NCBI GenBank assembly: GCA_030142905.1
Contig: JASJOG010000092.1
Coordinates: forward strand, 124,001-188,000
Source of the DNA: Heliopora coerulea
Taxonomy: Eukaryota > Cnidaria > Anthozoa > Scleralcyonacea > Helioporidae
Direction: 5' to 3'
DNA length: 64,000 bases
The notes under the pieces were generated by a model, which was not told where the DNA came from, searched no databases, and saw only the letters and a list, made by a program, of their open reading frames with translations. Position 1 is the stretch's first letter, and the number at the start of each line of letters is the position of its first letter. Positions 24,705-39,000 of this stretch are shown piece by piece. Made by a program: the position numbers and the translations under genes.

Positions 24705-27700
24705 GTAAACTCGTAAAACCGTAACTGATCGCCAAAATTGAAGGCGACATCGCTTGCTCGCAAGGTCGACCAGTTAAAGAGTGTGTGCCAGGATACAGCA
24801 AAGTAAGTAGATGAGGTCAAGGCATCACAGTTCTTTACATCAATTACCTCACAGAATTGAAGTTTGGCTTAAGATTAGGGTCATCGTGAAGTTGATCAGT
24901 CAAAGACAGTGTGAAAGGATAAAGGAAAGTGGGTACAGATGATGTAAAGGAATCACAGTTCTTTTTAACAATTACTTCATAGAATTCGAGTTTGTTTAAG
25001 GTTAGGGTCATTGTGAAGTTGATCAATCAAAGACAGTGTAGGAGGATATAGGAAAGTGGACACAGATGATGTAAAGGAATCACAGTTATTTTTATCAATT
25101 ACTTCATAGAATTCGAGTTTGTTTAAGATTAGGCTAATTGTGAAGTTGATCCATCAAAGACAGTGTGGGAGGATATAGCAAAGCGGACACAGGTGATGTC
25201 AAGGCGTCTCAGCCCTCGTTATCCATTACTTCTTAGAACATGGGCTGGGTTTAAGGGTACTGTCAGTGTGAGGGTAAATAGCAAAACTAATGTCGATATA
25301 ATGAAAACTGGAAAAGAACAGATAAAAACAAAATTTTTCAAGTTCTCTCAGGAAAAAAATTTTCTCGTTGTTGGAAAGTTATAACAAAGAGACTTAGAAA
25401 CTCTTAATTAATTCCACCATGTCTGTTCCTATTTCGCAAAAGTGACAGATGTTTGACTGTCTACTTAGTGCGGTGGCAGCAGATGTGTTGAACTCGTTTT
25501 CTCACTTGTGTTAACTTATTTTTTTCCCGTTTTTCTTAAGATTTGACCCGATATAAATCAGATGTCAGTGAACGGTCAGGAGCGTTTTTCAAACAAACCT
25601 TACAGCCAACTAAAGAACTTACATTTCATAGTTTGTAATGGATACATTAAGGATTTTCCTCATCATATACTGCGATTTCTTTTTACTTAAAAACGTGAAT
25701 ATATGTAAAAAGCAAAGGTAACTATAGTTATTCTCTCGTCTTAATTCAAATAAAACATAAGCACCTTGTTTTTGATGGTTAGTTTGGCGTAATTTAAGTA
25801 ATACAACTCCATTATTTATCTTCCAAGAAAGGGGCGAAAGTTCGTCGAAGAGATCTCATTAGTTAACTTCTTCTCCAGTCCATTTACGTTTCTATGTCGT
25901 CTTTAATTTCCTTTCAGACGGCACTCCCACTGTCCTTCTCCTATTCACCCTATAAATTTACCTAAACTACGAGGTAAATTTACCCAAATTACCAGGTAAT
26001 TTTACTGTACCCAAGTCTTAAATTAGACTAACAAAGATATGATAGCACGCTTTATTTTCTGCATCAACCGACATCATGTACACAAGAAGTGATCAAAGAA
26101 CTAACTTCTTCCTGTGTCCCCAGCTCAATATGAGAATCTTCAAGACCATTTTAAAACGCTGATCACTGACAAAAGTGATGACGGCCAATACACCCCGCCT
26201 ACAGTTAGTGAAAATTAGAGAAAACGTAACTTTAAAGAAGAGAGGCAAGTCAAATAATTCTAAAAAACAACGTGTAATGCCGTCGTTTGGCAATTCAAAT
26301 CAATGGCCGAACACACGCGATTTTACAATGTTACGCCATGTGTCTGAGTGTTAAGCGCAATAGGCAAAAACAAGAGTAAGAGGTTCAACTAAAGTTGATG
26401 GTTTCATGTATTAAGATCCAGTTTTCCTCAAGAATTAATCACCTAACGTGATAATCAATGAGACCGATACATCAACTCGAAAAAATTTATAAACATTATG
26501 ATCAAAATTGCTCGAATGCTATTTGTTCACCGAAGTTCAGGTGTTTCTTTGGGGGGATTTTTTTCCTCCTTTTTACATAAGTTAATTTCTTTACACTAAT
26601 TTGAGGCGCCGTTATTCAAGACGTAGTTTTTTTTAACTAAATATGGACTTTTCTTTTATCATCCCATGGTAAATATATTTTCTTCCTTCCTCTACAAAGG
26701 TTTGTTGCACCACAAACGGACCGACTGACCATCCCATTGGCGATTACCTCATTAACTTACTCAATCTCGACATCATATTAAATTTGTGTGGTAAAGAAAC
26801 GTGATTTGATTCGAATGGTTGAATCATCTTTTCTATCAAATATTTACCACCCGTACTTGAGATAAGAGCTGTTCTTTTCATGGGCGCGTGCCACATCAAG
26901 TTTCCAATAACATTCTCCGGGGATATTTACGTGCGATAAACCGCTCCCTTCCCAACCCGTCAATAGATTATGCAGATTAAAAACTTCCTTTACAGAAAAG
27001 TGAATCATTAAAACAAACCGAAATACTCGTGTGTGATACTTCATTTCAGCAAGCGATACAAAAAAACCATCGTAAGCAAGTCGATAATTTCTCAGAAATC
27101 CGTGTCGCCAGCCAAACATCTGGACAAGGTACTAAAGTTTCGATGAAATTGAAGGTTCAAATAAGCAAGTTGTATGCATATTTCGAAAGCTGTTTATATC
27201 ACACACGCTTAAACTTTTTCCGCTCAATGAGTCAATCACAGTTGTTCTTCATGATTCTCCACTACCTCGGTGATTTAGCACTTAAGTTTCATACTATTTA
27301 TGTCCTTCACTATAAGAATATTTACTGTTCTTTTCTCTGCAGTAACAAGAGTAATATTCGTCCAATTATTTTGCTTTTTTGGCAATTTCTATCCCTGACG
27401 AACACTTCCCCTTCTTTTGATTGTAAAACCCACTCCAGGGTGGTTAGCGCCAAGAGTGACAGGAAGACGTTACCAACCAAAAGACTTTCATTAAATGATG
27501 AAGACCGTTCACAGAGAAAAATGTTCAGTAGAGCCGTAAAATCATATGAAAAAGTCAAAAATCGCAAAAGAAAAATTTTGATTGTATTAAGCCCGAGAAC
27601 AGTTGGTATATAGATACTGTACAGATGCACACCGACCTCTACACATTACCATACCTCGCGCTGAAACGTAGGTAATGCGTGGGATTCGCGAGGCGCTAAG

Positions 27701-29771
27701 TGGTTGAGGTTTCCGCCAAACAACACGCGAGGTTAAAACTACATTCTACGTCGCGGCGAGAGAATAATCTTCCTCTTCAATCGTGCTCCACGAAGCTGAC
27801 TACTCGTTTCTCCACATAGAAACTTCATCCAATTGCTCCGGTTCCCATAAGTTATTTAAAAGGTAAGGACATTTGTTTTGTTGTTAAAACCGTTGAGAAT
27901 AAAAAATCCTACATATATCGCAATTAATTTATTGTACGACTAACAGTTAACCAGAGATAAAACGTTCAGGAGAATTTCCTGAGTATTTATCGTAGTTGCT
28001 CCATGTACCTTAAAACCACTTTAAAATTCTGTTACAGACATCGCTTACGAGTTTCGAGCAAGCTCCATAATACATGGCATTGGGATATATTGAGTGACCA
28101 CTTTAAATATATTCTTTTGTCAGTCGTGATTGCCTGATATAGGAGCTAAGCATCACGTATAACTGACGAATTCTAACCAGCGAGCTTGATTGGACTCAAA
28201 CCAAAAGCTATTAAGTAATACCTGTGAGACAGTCGAAGAGCTAAGTATGGGGTTCAGTTCGAAATTAAGTCACGCTGAACTTTTTCGCATCATTGATCAG
28301 TTCCATCAACGTTTCCAGGTTTTGCTAAAGATTCATAATGTTCAGTCTTCCATTTTTAAGTACTAAGCACGACTTGTAATCATTTAAGTACACTCAATGC
28401 GCCGGCCAAAAATTCAGCACAAAACAGAAAAAAGCACAGCCTGGCACGACTTACTGCTGTTCCGAATCCAAACAGTCAGAGATCATAATCATCCATTGGA
28501 AACACGATTTACGTTCCCAACAATTGAGCTGATGAAGAGAGCAGTGTTTACGGTCAGACTTCAAATCAACTTCTATTCAAAACGACACTGCACTTATAAA
28601 GGGAAAGAAAAAAATATTATCTCCGACGTTAGTGAACTCGCGACCTTGACATCACAAAACCTCTGCTTACATCATGGAGATTTCAATAAGAGGAATCCTC
28701 TAAATATTCAACAAAACCACTTTATTCGGAGTGAACACCAAGAAAATATATTCGTAACAGTTAGGAACCATTGTGGAAGTAACAATTCTTTGTACGAATA
28801 TTCGGTGTGCTTATTAGATCAGTGCACTCAGTTCCCATTATCGGATTCAGTAGAGGCTTACGGCTTGGCTTCTTTGAATGAATTTTTCCACCGACCAATG
28901 GTATATGTCTGTACTATTTGAGATTTAAAATATTTGATCATACAAATCGAGTGCCAATCCTTGTAGAGGCTAACAGGATAGTAAACATGAAAAGGAAACT
29001 GCAATTATTAACAGAAACCTGAAAGGTGCTTTGTCGGTCGAGCCTCGTTAATACCTAGCGGAAGGTTCGGCGTGCTCATTCACGAGAGCAAAGTCCACCT
29101 ATCTGTAAACGTCCTGTCGTTTTTCTTAATAAACTACCGAGTGTTACCTTCAATAGATGCACAACGTTACCAGTCTGTAATACGGCTAAACATGTTATTA
29201 AGAGGACAATTACAATATGTCGTCATTGAGGTCCTCCGCCTCTCATGACAAAAAACGACCAATGAACAATATCCGTAAAGACTTTCTATTTTTACAAAGA
29301 CCTTTGACAAGATCTCGCACATTCTTAAAATACAACTTAATTCACCATGACTTTGGGCGTATACATTACAAGCAGGATTGATGACACTACATGTTCAAAA
29401 TAGGCGTACAAAACAAATCAAAAGAACGTTTAATTGTAGTTTAATTATTAAATTACTTCTTCCTTAATTTCCTAGGAAAGAAGGACGGCTTAAAATAGAA
29501 CACAACACAAAATTATTGTCATCTTTAAGATTTTAAGGAATTTAAAGGAAACTTTAGCTCAAAATAATTGTACGTGAATAGAGTGGATGGCTGTCTTTGG
29601 ACCTGACAAAGTTTTTCGAATGATGTGTTTCCATTGGTTGATTTAGTGATTAATGATATTTTTACTAATTACTTCACTAATGTAAATATTTAACTGAACA
29701 ATTAGTCAGGTATTTGTAATCACAGACTTTCATAACTAACTAGTATCTCTTCTTAACTTTGACAGTTCTAC
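24705..29771. other. Spacer between DUOXA-a and DUOX-b
   Basis: No firmly supported gene. Besides the 127-bp array it contains two phase-compatible candidate 3' exons for DUOXA-a: after the acceptor at 27049 (basic KRYKKT stretch) and after the acceptor at 27438 (basic tail with RKTLPTKR and KNRKRKIL, stop at 27611-27613). A 174-codon open frame at 28397-28921 has no recognised motif. The last kilobase should hold the DUOX-b promoter; no clear TATA box was seen. Confidence 0.5.
24774..25280 (+). repeat. 127-bp minisatellite, about four units
   Basis: CAAAGACAGTGT recurs at 24901, 25028 and 25155, an exact 127-bp period, with a more diverged unit before. Each unit contains an AGGAATCACAGTT-like portion and 'GTGAAGTTGATC'. 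There is no coding content. Confidence 0.85.
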
Positions 29772-29955
29772 ATGAGTTCTTCGTCAGCATGGTTCATGTT
29801 CGCCATAGCACCACTTCTTACGTCGCGTAAGTGACCAATGACAAAGATATATGTGTGTGTGAGAGAGAGAGAGATAAAAGAGAAAGAGAGATAAAAGAGA
29901 GAGAGAGATAAAAGAGAGAGAGAGATAAAAGAGAGAGATATAAAAGAGAGAGAGA

Positions 29956-30038
<83 letters not shown>

Positions 30039-33000
30039 TAAAGAGAGGGAGTGTGTGTGAGGGAGTTTTGAAGCGCATCGTATCAGAGTTCTTTGCCAAT
30101 TTGCACTTTTTTCAGTGAAACACTGCCTTAGAACCCAAAAGCCGCAAAAATGTCAGCCCCCAAAATCAAAACAGACAATTCGTGATCAAAATTCAGACCT
30201 ACGTGCTTTCTTATAAATGTGCATACTTATTGAACGCCCACTTCATCAGACCATATTAAAACCTAACCAACTACCCATAAGTGCAGAATTATACTGAGAA
30301 GAAGAGATAGTCGGTAAAAAGCAAACGGAATGTCACTGAAAGGATTTCGTGTTCTTTAGATAACCACAAGACTTCGATCGTTTGAGTTCAAAAATTTGCC
30401 ACTCATGTTTACAGATCGTACGACCAGACGACGAAAACTAAATACTTTATCATTAGTTATGACATACGTTCACGCAGTATACTACACCAGCAGTAAGCTA
30501 TGGTTTCCTATGAAAATATGAATATATATGAAACTTTTGACTTTTGTTTACGACTGCCTAATTCACAGCCAACGCTTGATAGCAAATTAATTCATTTTAA
30601 TGTCGGATTTTTCTCATCATCTAGTTACCATAGTAACCAGTGCTTCAATAGAATACGAACGCTATGACGGCTGGTTCAATAATCTTGCTAATCCCTCCTG
30701 GGGAGCAGTTGGTAAGTGAACTCATATCCTAGCCAAACAGTTGCACATGTACTTCGTCTGTCACTTTCTATTTGCTTGTTTGTTTGTTTGATTCCTTCTG
30801 GTCTGTTTGTCTGTTTGTTTGTTCATTTGTTTTAATGTTAACTTTGTTAATTCATTTGTTAATTCATAAAACCAACCACAATGATAAATTCTTTTAAGAA
30901 AGTGACACTTTTTTCAGTAAGGCGCCGACCAATACCTACTGCTTCTCTTGCGATGTTCATGCTTGTTTTTTTTTTTGATACCATGCATACAGCTATAGTA
31001 AATTCTTACGTTGCACTCTCCTCTCTTTATATAACTCATCAAACACCATTGGTAAGTGGTCGTCACATGACGAACCATAAAACATTTTAGTACACGACGA
31101 CAAAAAGGTTTCGAACAAAGCTACAAGAAGAAACTTGGAACTTGCAATACCATTTTATCGGAAGCTATCATTTTGAACAAAACTATGCCTTTGGTGGTTT
31201 CCCTAACCTTTCTCATCAATCTTCTAGCCACTCCGCTATCCCGAGTTGTACCACCGCTGTACGAAGATGGCGTTTATCAACCGTCTGGTTCAACTCGCCC
31301 GAACCCATTGGATCTCAGCGAACGTTTGATGTCTCCTAACAACACAAAAATGATGAAACAAACTAAGTCATACAGAAATGCTTCAGTAATTATGGTATTT
31401 TTTGGTAAGTATAGAGAACGTTTTTCCAGATCGAACAGGAATGTCTGTACCTGTCTGATGAATAGTGAGTGAAAGAATACAAGAAAACTTTATATAAGCT
31501 CAAACTTAAATTGGCAACAACATTTCGGACGATGATAATACCAATGATCATAAACAGATTATCAAAAGGTATTAAAAATAAATAAATAATCAACGGTTAG
31601 TCATCCGAAGATTGCCCGAAACATGGAACACAGTTTAATGACAACCGTAAATTAGTTAGACAACCTAAAAAATCAATAAATTATATTAAGTTCTATAACC
31701 TCGTATTGAGCACTCTACTTACAGGAATAATAGTCATACTTTGATCTATTTATTTGTTTATTTATTTATTTATTATTTATTTAGTTAGTTATTATTTATT
31801 TATTCATACATATATAAACGGTGGAAGTGCAGCTCAGTATAAAGTAGAACAGGGCAGTGCAGTACAGTATATTACCAGACAGGGAAATTCTCAAACTTCC
31901 AAATCTTTATTCCAAGGTGAACACGTTGCTCACGAAATTATGGACACCATTCAACCTGGCTGTCCTCCGGAACATTTCGACATCAAGGTTCCTCCAGGAC
32001 ATCACATTTTTGATAAAGATTACTCGGGCGATCAATATTTGCCATTCACTCGTACCAACTATGACAAAGCAAGCGGCCACTCACCAAACACACCACGGCA
32101 ACAGGTGAGATGTTTCTTGACGTATGGTGCGCCATTTGCGCTTCTATTTTATGAAATAAAAATTCGTCCTACGCACGCTGAGTGGACGACCCTCATTTTC
32201 TCGCAGACCACAGATACACGACTGACGTCATTTTCGTTTTGTACAAGAAGTACAGAGATATGTATGAAGTCACGAAAACTCGAAAATACCCAAAATACTG
32301 TGACAGAAACATTCATGACGCCATTTCAACCGGAAAAATACCAGAAAACACTCGGCTAGGCCTCGTGCTTCTATTAGGCATTTTCCTTGAAATGACGGCA
32401 CTCATGTTTCTATCACAGCTCAGATACACTCAAGCAATTTTCTATTTGTTAACCACAAGATTTTTTTTTTTTTAAAATTTGTTTACTACATTGTTCAGGT
32501 CCGACATATCCCTATTCGTTCTGTCTTTGTGAACATGCATGTGTAAAAGTTACGCTGGGGCAACTCTATTCCTTTGTTAATTTTTGCAAATATTCCACTG
32601 CCATAGGTTCGTGCTCGTTTACAAGCAGAAACATATACTGACGCCGGCCTGGCTGTTCTTATAATCCCTTTGAATAACTCGTTTTGTTACTCATTCACCT
32701 AACAGATCAACGAAGCAACTCCTTGGTTGGATGGTGGGGCCATTTACGGCACGTCAAAATCCTGGGCAGACAGTCTGAGAACGTTCACAGATGGAAAGTT
32801 AGAAGTAAGCGAGATGGGGAACTGGCCTAAAGAGAATACCATTGGGTTACCTATGCACAACCCCTCCATACCTTCAACTAACGAACTGAAAGACGCCAAA
32901 AGGATTCTAAGTAAGATCAAAGAGCAATACATTTATTGATAACTAAATTTTAAAATTCCCACTTGAAAACACAACATGTAAGCACAAAATAAAGCAAGTT

Positions 33001-36000
33001 TCTAAGTGCTCAGAATAATATTCAAATCACTGAGTGCATTTCTTCGTTTTCTAGAACTTGGAGACCGAAGAGGTAACGAGAATCCGTTCCTCCTTTCAAT
33101 CAGTGTCTTGTGGTTCCGCTATCATAATCTGATGGCAGACAAAATAAAGAAAAAGGAGCCGACTTGGAATGATGATAAGATCTTTAATGAAGCCAGAAAA
33201 TGGGTGATCGCTACTTATCAAGTAAGAACAATATCCAAATCTTTTCCCTAGCAATACAAGATCCTCTAATGGCCATTTTGTCTTCACAAGGATTACATTT
33301 TTCACGATTAAACTTCCTTGATAGTTTCATATCTTTGGAGTAAATTTATAAAATCAGTTACATCTCCAAAGAAGCTTCCGCGGTTAATGACGACTAAATT
33401 ACCCGTTTTCAACTAACGAGTGAACTCAATAACTAATCTTTCCGTTCTAAATTCGACTTTTTGCGATTCTAGCACATCGTTTTCTACGAGTGGCTGCCAG
33501 TTTTCTTAGGACCCAGCATCACCAAGCAAATGTTACAAAATGAATACAAATACAAAGGTAAATTGATGACTAACTTCCCCTTCGACTTATTTAACATCAA
33601 TGACCTTTCTCTCTCCCGGGTTTTTCTGGCCACCTCCTCGACCGGAAAGTTTTCAGTTTTAGCTTATTACATTGTCAAACCTTACTGTTGAAATCAATGC
33701 AAAATGCTCCCCAAGTTTTCATGAAGTACTACGACTTTTAGACATATGATGACATCTACGATCTTACATCTTTTACTAAGGATTTCTGTGCCTGAATGTT
33801 GTATTTATTTCCTACACTAGTATGTATCTTTCTGCAAATTAATTATTTCCAGGCTACAAGAGTACTGTCCATCCCGGAGTAAGCCATATCTTTCAGTCAG
33901 CAGCAATGCGTTTTTCAGAGACCATGGTGCCGTCAAGGGTTTTCAAGGCGTACGTACTAACTGCTTTGTAATGTTTTAAGAGAATGTCTTTTTATTTGTC
34001 TTCGTAAATCAAACGTTTCAGGCCACATTAAACTTTAACTACGTCTATATCTTTTCTCGAAAGGTACGCCAACGACTGTAACTACGTCCCCACTCAATAC
34101 AAGAATATCCGGCTGTGCAATAATTATTGGAACGCCGAGGTAATGTTAAAAAACCGTATCACACGACAGTCAAAATTCACCAGAATAACTTAAGATCAAG
34201 TTTCATCTAATCTGATTTGCTCATTTGTCCATAACCAAGCATTGTGTTCACAAGACTACTAACATTACTAACGGACAGTTTAAAAAAAGATTACAAGGTC
34301 TATTTGACCACAGCTGGTATGCATTCACTTACGCATGTGCAACACAAAATTCCAGTAACTGTGCATGTGTACACTAAAAGATGTGGTCACGAAGAGTACT
34401 GCACGCATCATTCAACGTCCAGCACAAATCCGATTTGATTTCGATATTTCGAGTTGGGTGATTCTTCATTTAATAACAGCTTAAGTCTGAAAAATTCAAA
34501 ATGCTGTACTTTTTCTAACGTTGTCAACCTCTGTTTGAGAAATTAAGGATCCACAATGTTCATGAATTCTACGAAAGCGTTTAGTCATACATTCAGCTTT
34601 TTTATTTTTCCACAAGAAAACGTTCAACAGTTTGATGTTTAATCATGCATTCCTTCTATTTTGTCATCACAATGCGTTCCATCACAGTTTTATGACGTAG
34701 TTCGAGATCCAGGATATGGTAAAATTTCAAAATATTTTACATGGAAATATATTTAGTGATATTGAATCCAATTTCAGGAAACAATTAAAAAGAAAGATGG
34801 AAAAGAGGAAGATTCAATTAACCCTATTATTTATGGAATGGTCAACCAGATAGCCGAAGCTGAAGATAACGTTATTGTCGAGGATCTGCGAGGTAACAAT
34901 ATACATGGCTTGACAAGCTTTTTAAAGTGCTAGCATACATTGGCTTTAAAATTATCTTTTATGTTAGACGTATTAAGATACGGTATGGAAAATCTCGATT
35001 TCATTATCATCTGCTGTGATTAATTCTGCGGATATTAAAATCTGCCACGGCAGTATAGTGGTGAGCACAATAAATTCCCTGCTGAAATATTAGGGTTTCA
35101 TTCTAGGTCGGACGACCGCTTAAGGTCCCATAATAATGAAGAGAAAGTGCTGTCTTGCATCAACACCTAGAAATAGTTAGAGTTTCGCGTCTTCGCAAAT
35201 AATGACATTACACTGCAAGTCCTTGGATCCACTATCTATTAAGTGTCTAGTGTGCTGAAAATATCTGCTCAGCAAAGAGCGACAAAGCCCAATGAGGTGA
35301 AATAACACAAATTAATCTAAAATAAATTGAATCGAAAAAATCCAAAAATTTGTTCATAAACTGCGTTGATTTTTTTTTCTAGGATATTTCTACGGTCCCT
35401 TAGATCACTCTCGTAGTGATTCAGCGGCATTGAACATTCAGCTCGGCCGAGATCACGGCCTGCCTGACTACAATACAGCGAGAAAAGCATTTGGACTTGA
35501 ACCAATCTCAGATTTTAGGGACATTAATAACGATACAGAAGTGATTTCTGACAAGGTATAAGGATATATGACATTGTAATTCTCAGCAAAACATAACAAA
35601 ATTTAATTTCCGTTCACGAGTCTGAGTTTTGCAGCCAACGTAAAGCATTGTGGTTCTTAAGGTTTAAGAAACAGCTGAGGCTGATTGTGTAGCGAATTTG
35701 AGTAGACCAGTGGCGAAATCACTTCCACCATACCTACTCAGTTTTTAATAGAACTATACTTAAATTTGGACTGTACTTGGACAATGTATTCATTCTATAT
35801 TTATATCGCGGATTTAACATTCGTGACTTTGAATACGATCAGCGGAAAAATACTGAATTATCGACCAACGAACCGAAGTCAATTCCCTTGTTAATGGTGA
35901 TAATGACGTCAGTGGAAATAATCAGCACATTAACAATATTGAGGAGTGCTCCACTGGATATGTATGATAATATCAACAAAGATATTGCTTGCTAGGATAA

Positions 36001-39000
36001 ATCCCAATGCACATTCGAAATTCAAATGTTTTACAAACTGACAACATTCGACATAGCCTCGTAGGTTAGAGACTAATCTAATCTACAAATTTTCCGTGCG
36101 GAAAACGTTAGTTTATTCAAACTTACCGTTTGTCTCATTTATTCATGGGTTTCCACCTTAAGATATTGACTTGGGCTCTTATTTTCTTACTACGAAAGAC
36201 TATTCTTGTTTAGACAAGCTCCAATACTATTACTTATCCTCTAGGTAATTAAGAAGATGGCGCAACTTTATAATCAATCAAACAACATTGATATATGGGT
36301 TGGTGGTATGATGGAGTCTGGCAAGAATGGTCCTGGACCGTTGTTTCGCACTGTAATCCTCGACCAGTTCCTTCGAATAAGAGATGGTGATAGATTTTGG
36401 TATGAAAACTACGAGAAAACCAAGTGAGTAGAAAAATGCTATTTATAGTATACCAGCCCTTTCACGGCAAGATATCTCCCCCCCTGACGAGTAAAATGAT
36501 CTAGCCTTAGCCAGAGTAAGATAATAAAAGATTGATCCTGCCTGGAAAGAGTTAATTACGATGACAACAGAAATAATCTCCGTTTTTCACGAAGAGTTGT
36601 AGTTTACAAATACTAAGAAAGTATTAATACTGCCTTTAGTCACTTTAATAAGTCGGAAATCGAGGAAATCAAGAAGATAACGTTTAAAGACATCATCGCC
36701 AGCTGTACCAACATCAGAAGTAATCAATTACAAAATAACGTGTTTCTGGTGACAGACGGTAAGTGAAAGAAAACTGCTTATTGGAATTATTCTAAAATGT
36801 CTGTTCATGAACTAATCTGACTTCGATAACAACTCTTTCGACCTGCGTGAATTATATTACTTACTTGATGATTTTGATCATTGCAACTCGCACACCACCC
36901 GGACAGTGGAAGGGGTCTTAGCCTGCCACGGGCGCCCAGCATCCCGCCAGGAAAAGCCACAACAGACATTTCACAATTTCAGGAAACTCGTGAGGAATGG
37001 AAATTTTATAAATAAAATGGATTTTAAAGAACACCCAGAGGGCCAGCCCTTACTCGCCCAACTTATCCAGTCAGGAAGGAGTAAGGGATGTACAGCCCTC
37101 TAAAGTACCTGAAAGTACTCTCCGATGCGTATATCCAGTTTGACCTTAACAGCACTTTGTTTCACTTCCAGCCAGTTAAGATCAGTTTAGTTAACTTATT
37201 ATGATAATTATTATGATTATTATTGTTATTGTAATTACAATTATAATTGTTATTATAGTTATTTTAGTCTTATGTTTTTTCGACCCACTTGGGACGTTGC
37301 ATCAATATACCAAACCAATGTATTGCTTCTTTGTTATTATTACAGCTAAATGTCGGGTTAAGACGTCGGGTGTGATGGAACAATGTACAGAGTTGCAGAC
37401 TTATGATTATTTCAGCGGAAGTGAAATCTCTTTTGCACTCACTTTCCTCTTGGTGGGATTATTGCCTTTTAGTAAGTAAGATATAAGACTGATAGGACCA
37501 TTACCATTTAGCTGATAAAAAATCGTTGTGCAACGACAACAAAGACAGTAAAGTGACGTAAAACGTTCTAACCTTGCTAAAAAGAGCAATAAAACAACAG
37601 CAGCAGTAACTACAACAACACTCTAAAGAACCATTTCTCTTTGTATTCAGTTGCTTTAGGTATTTTATGTTGTCTTGCAAGAATTCGAAATGCTCAACGC
37701 CAGAAACAAATTGCTCAGTCGCGCAAGAGAAGTAACAAGCTCAGTGTCAACAGAAATGATGAATCTCAATTTGCAGGTAAGTCAGTCATTGATACAACAC
37801 ATCAGGCCTACAACGTTAAAATGCAATGGATTGTTACGGCCTTTAATGGCGTTAGACCTGACACATATTGAAGTTAATAGCTGAGTCAGACCACTGAAAC
37901 TAATAACCACGGCAAGCAGACAACTTAAGAGAATACAAAATAAAACAAATTCCGAAAATAGACATCTTGTGTTCTTGATATTCAAGTTAAAAAACTAACA
38001 TGCAATGAACATTTAGCGTTAACACTCGATAGCTTGAAATCGATATTAAATATGAAGAAGGACATTTTCGAGTGTCATTCTCATTACCTTCTCTATAAAC
38101 ACAGAACTTGTGGCCCAGCTCTCACCAACAGGCCCGCAGAGAGGCAACAGGAGACCCCGGGCAAAGCGGTCATCCAGAGCCCCCCCCCCCCCAAACCTTC
38201 AGATTATGGCCTGTGCGCCAAAAAGAGTTTCATTCGGGATTAAGGCCTTTAAGGCATTTTGAGGAATTCTTAAGAATAAGGCCCTTACAATCTGAGGCCC
38301 CTCAAGTACGAGGCCCTGGGGCAACCTGCCCCCCTTGTCCCCCCCCCCTCTCTGCGGGCCTGCTCACCAACGCCCGTTGTAACTAAATTGCCAGAATACT
38401 TCGCTAGTCTCCCAACCGGAGGCCCAAGAGTTCCGTTCTTTTGGAACTGGTTCCGGCTGTGTCTTAGAACTAGTCATTGTAACAGTGTGCTAAAGTTCCT
38501 TCACCAGCTGAAAACCAACTGTCTGATACAGCTATTACATCACACAAGAGTCATGCCTGACGCCAATTAAGACTGTAACAGTTTGTTGAGGTTTTTACAA
38601 GAGTAGACGGTTCACCGTAGACTTACCAATTAATTAACAGTTCAAAATATGCCGAACTACAGCATTTAAATGGATATGCTAGAATTTCCGGACTGTCATC
38701 CTTTGAACGTTCTAAATAATTAACTCAATGTTCGTAAATGTTCATGAACATAGAATGACAACCCTTAAACTTACAAAATAATCAACCTAATAATCCTAAA
38801 TGTTTCCGACTATAGCAAATAAATGTGCAGTCGAACTTTACACACATCATGTAATCCACTTAATTAACACTACTCATTCTTTACTACTCCAGCAATTGAA
38901 TGGGAGAGCAAGACTTCATCTCGAGTAGTGAGTGTAACACTTGGTCCTGGAACGTCAATTAAAGTTTTATCAAAAAGAAATCAAATTCTCAGAATGATTA

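Larger units (their letters stand above)
29772..36758 (+). other. DUOX-b exons 1-13: signal peptide and peroxidase-homology domain
   Basis: Exons: 29772-29826, 30625-30711, 31228-31404, 31917-32104, 32706-32910, 33055-33221, 33473-33557, 33853-33949, 34064-34139, 34778-34892, 35383-35555, 36245-36423, 36640-36758. Against the animal heme peroxidase pattern, the distal His is kept (GEHVAHE, His112), as are the catalytic Arg and nearby Glu of RGNE (243 and 246). The proximal heme His is Glu (RFSET, Glu344). Cysteines at about 122, 359 and 372 correspond to the extracellular cysteines implicated in DUOX folding and DUOXA pairing. The domain is not predicted to be a standard peroxidase, but it is less degenerate than in DUOX-a or in vertebrates. 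Confidence 0.92.

Noticed and set aside
24774..25280. Regularly spaced repeats that might suggest a CRISPR array
   Set aside because: The whole 127-bp unit repeats, with no unique spacers, in an intron-rich eukaryotic genome. It is a minisatellite.
29818..30099. Leu-Ser repeat open frame on the minus strand
   Set aside because: Product of the GA microsatellite in DUOX-b intron 1.
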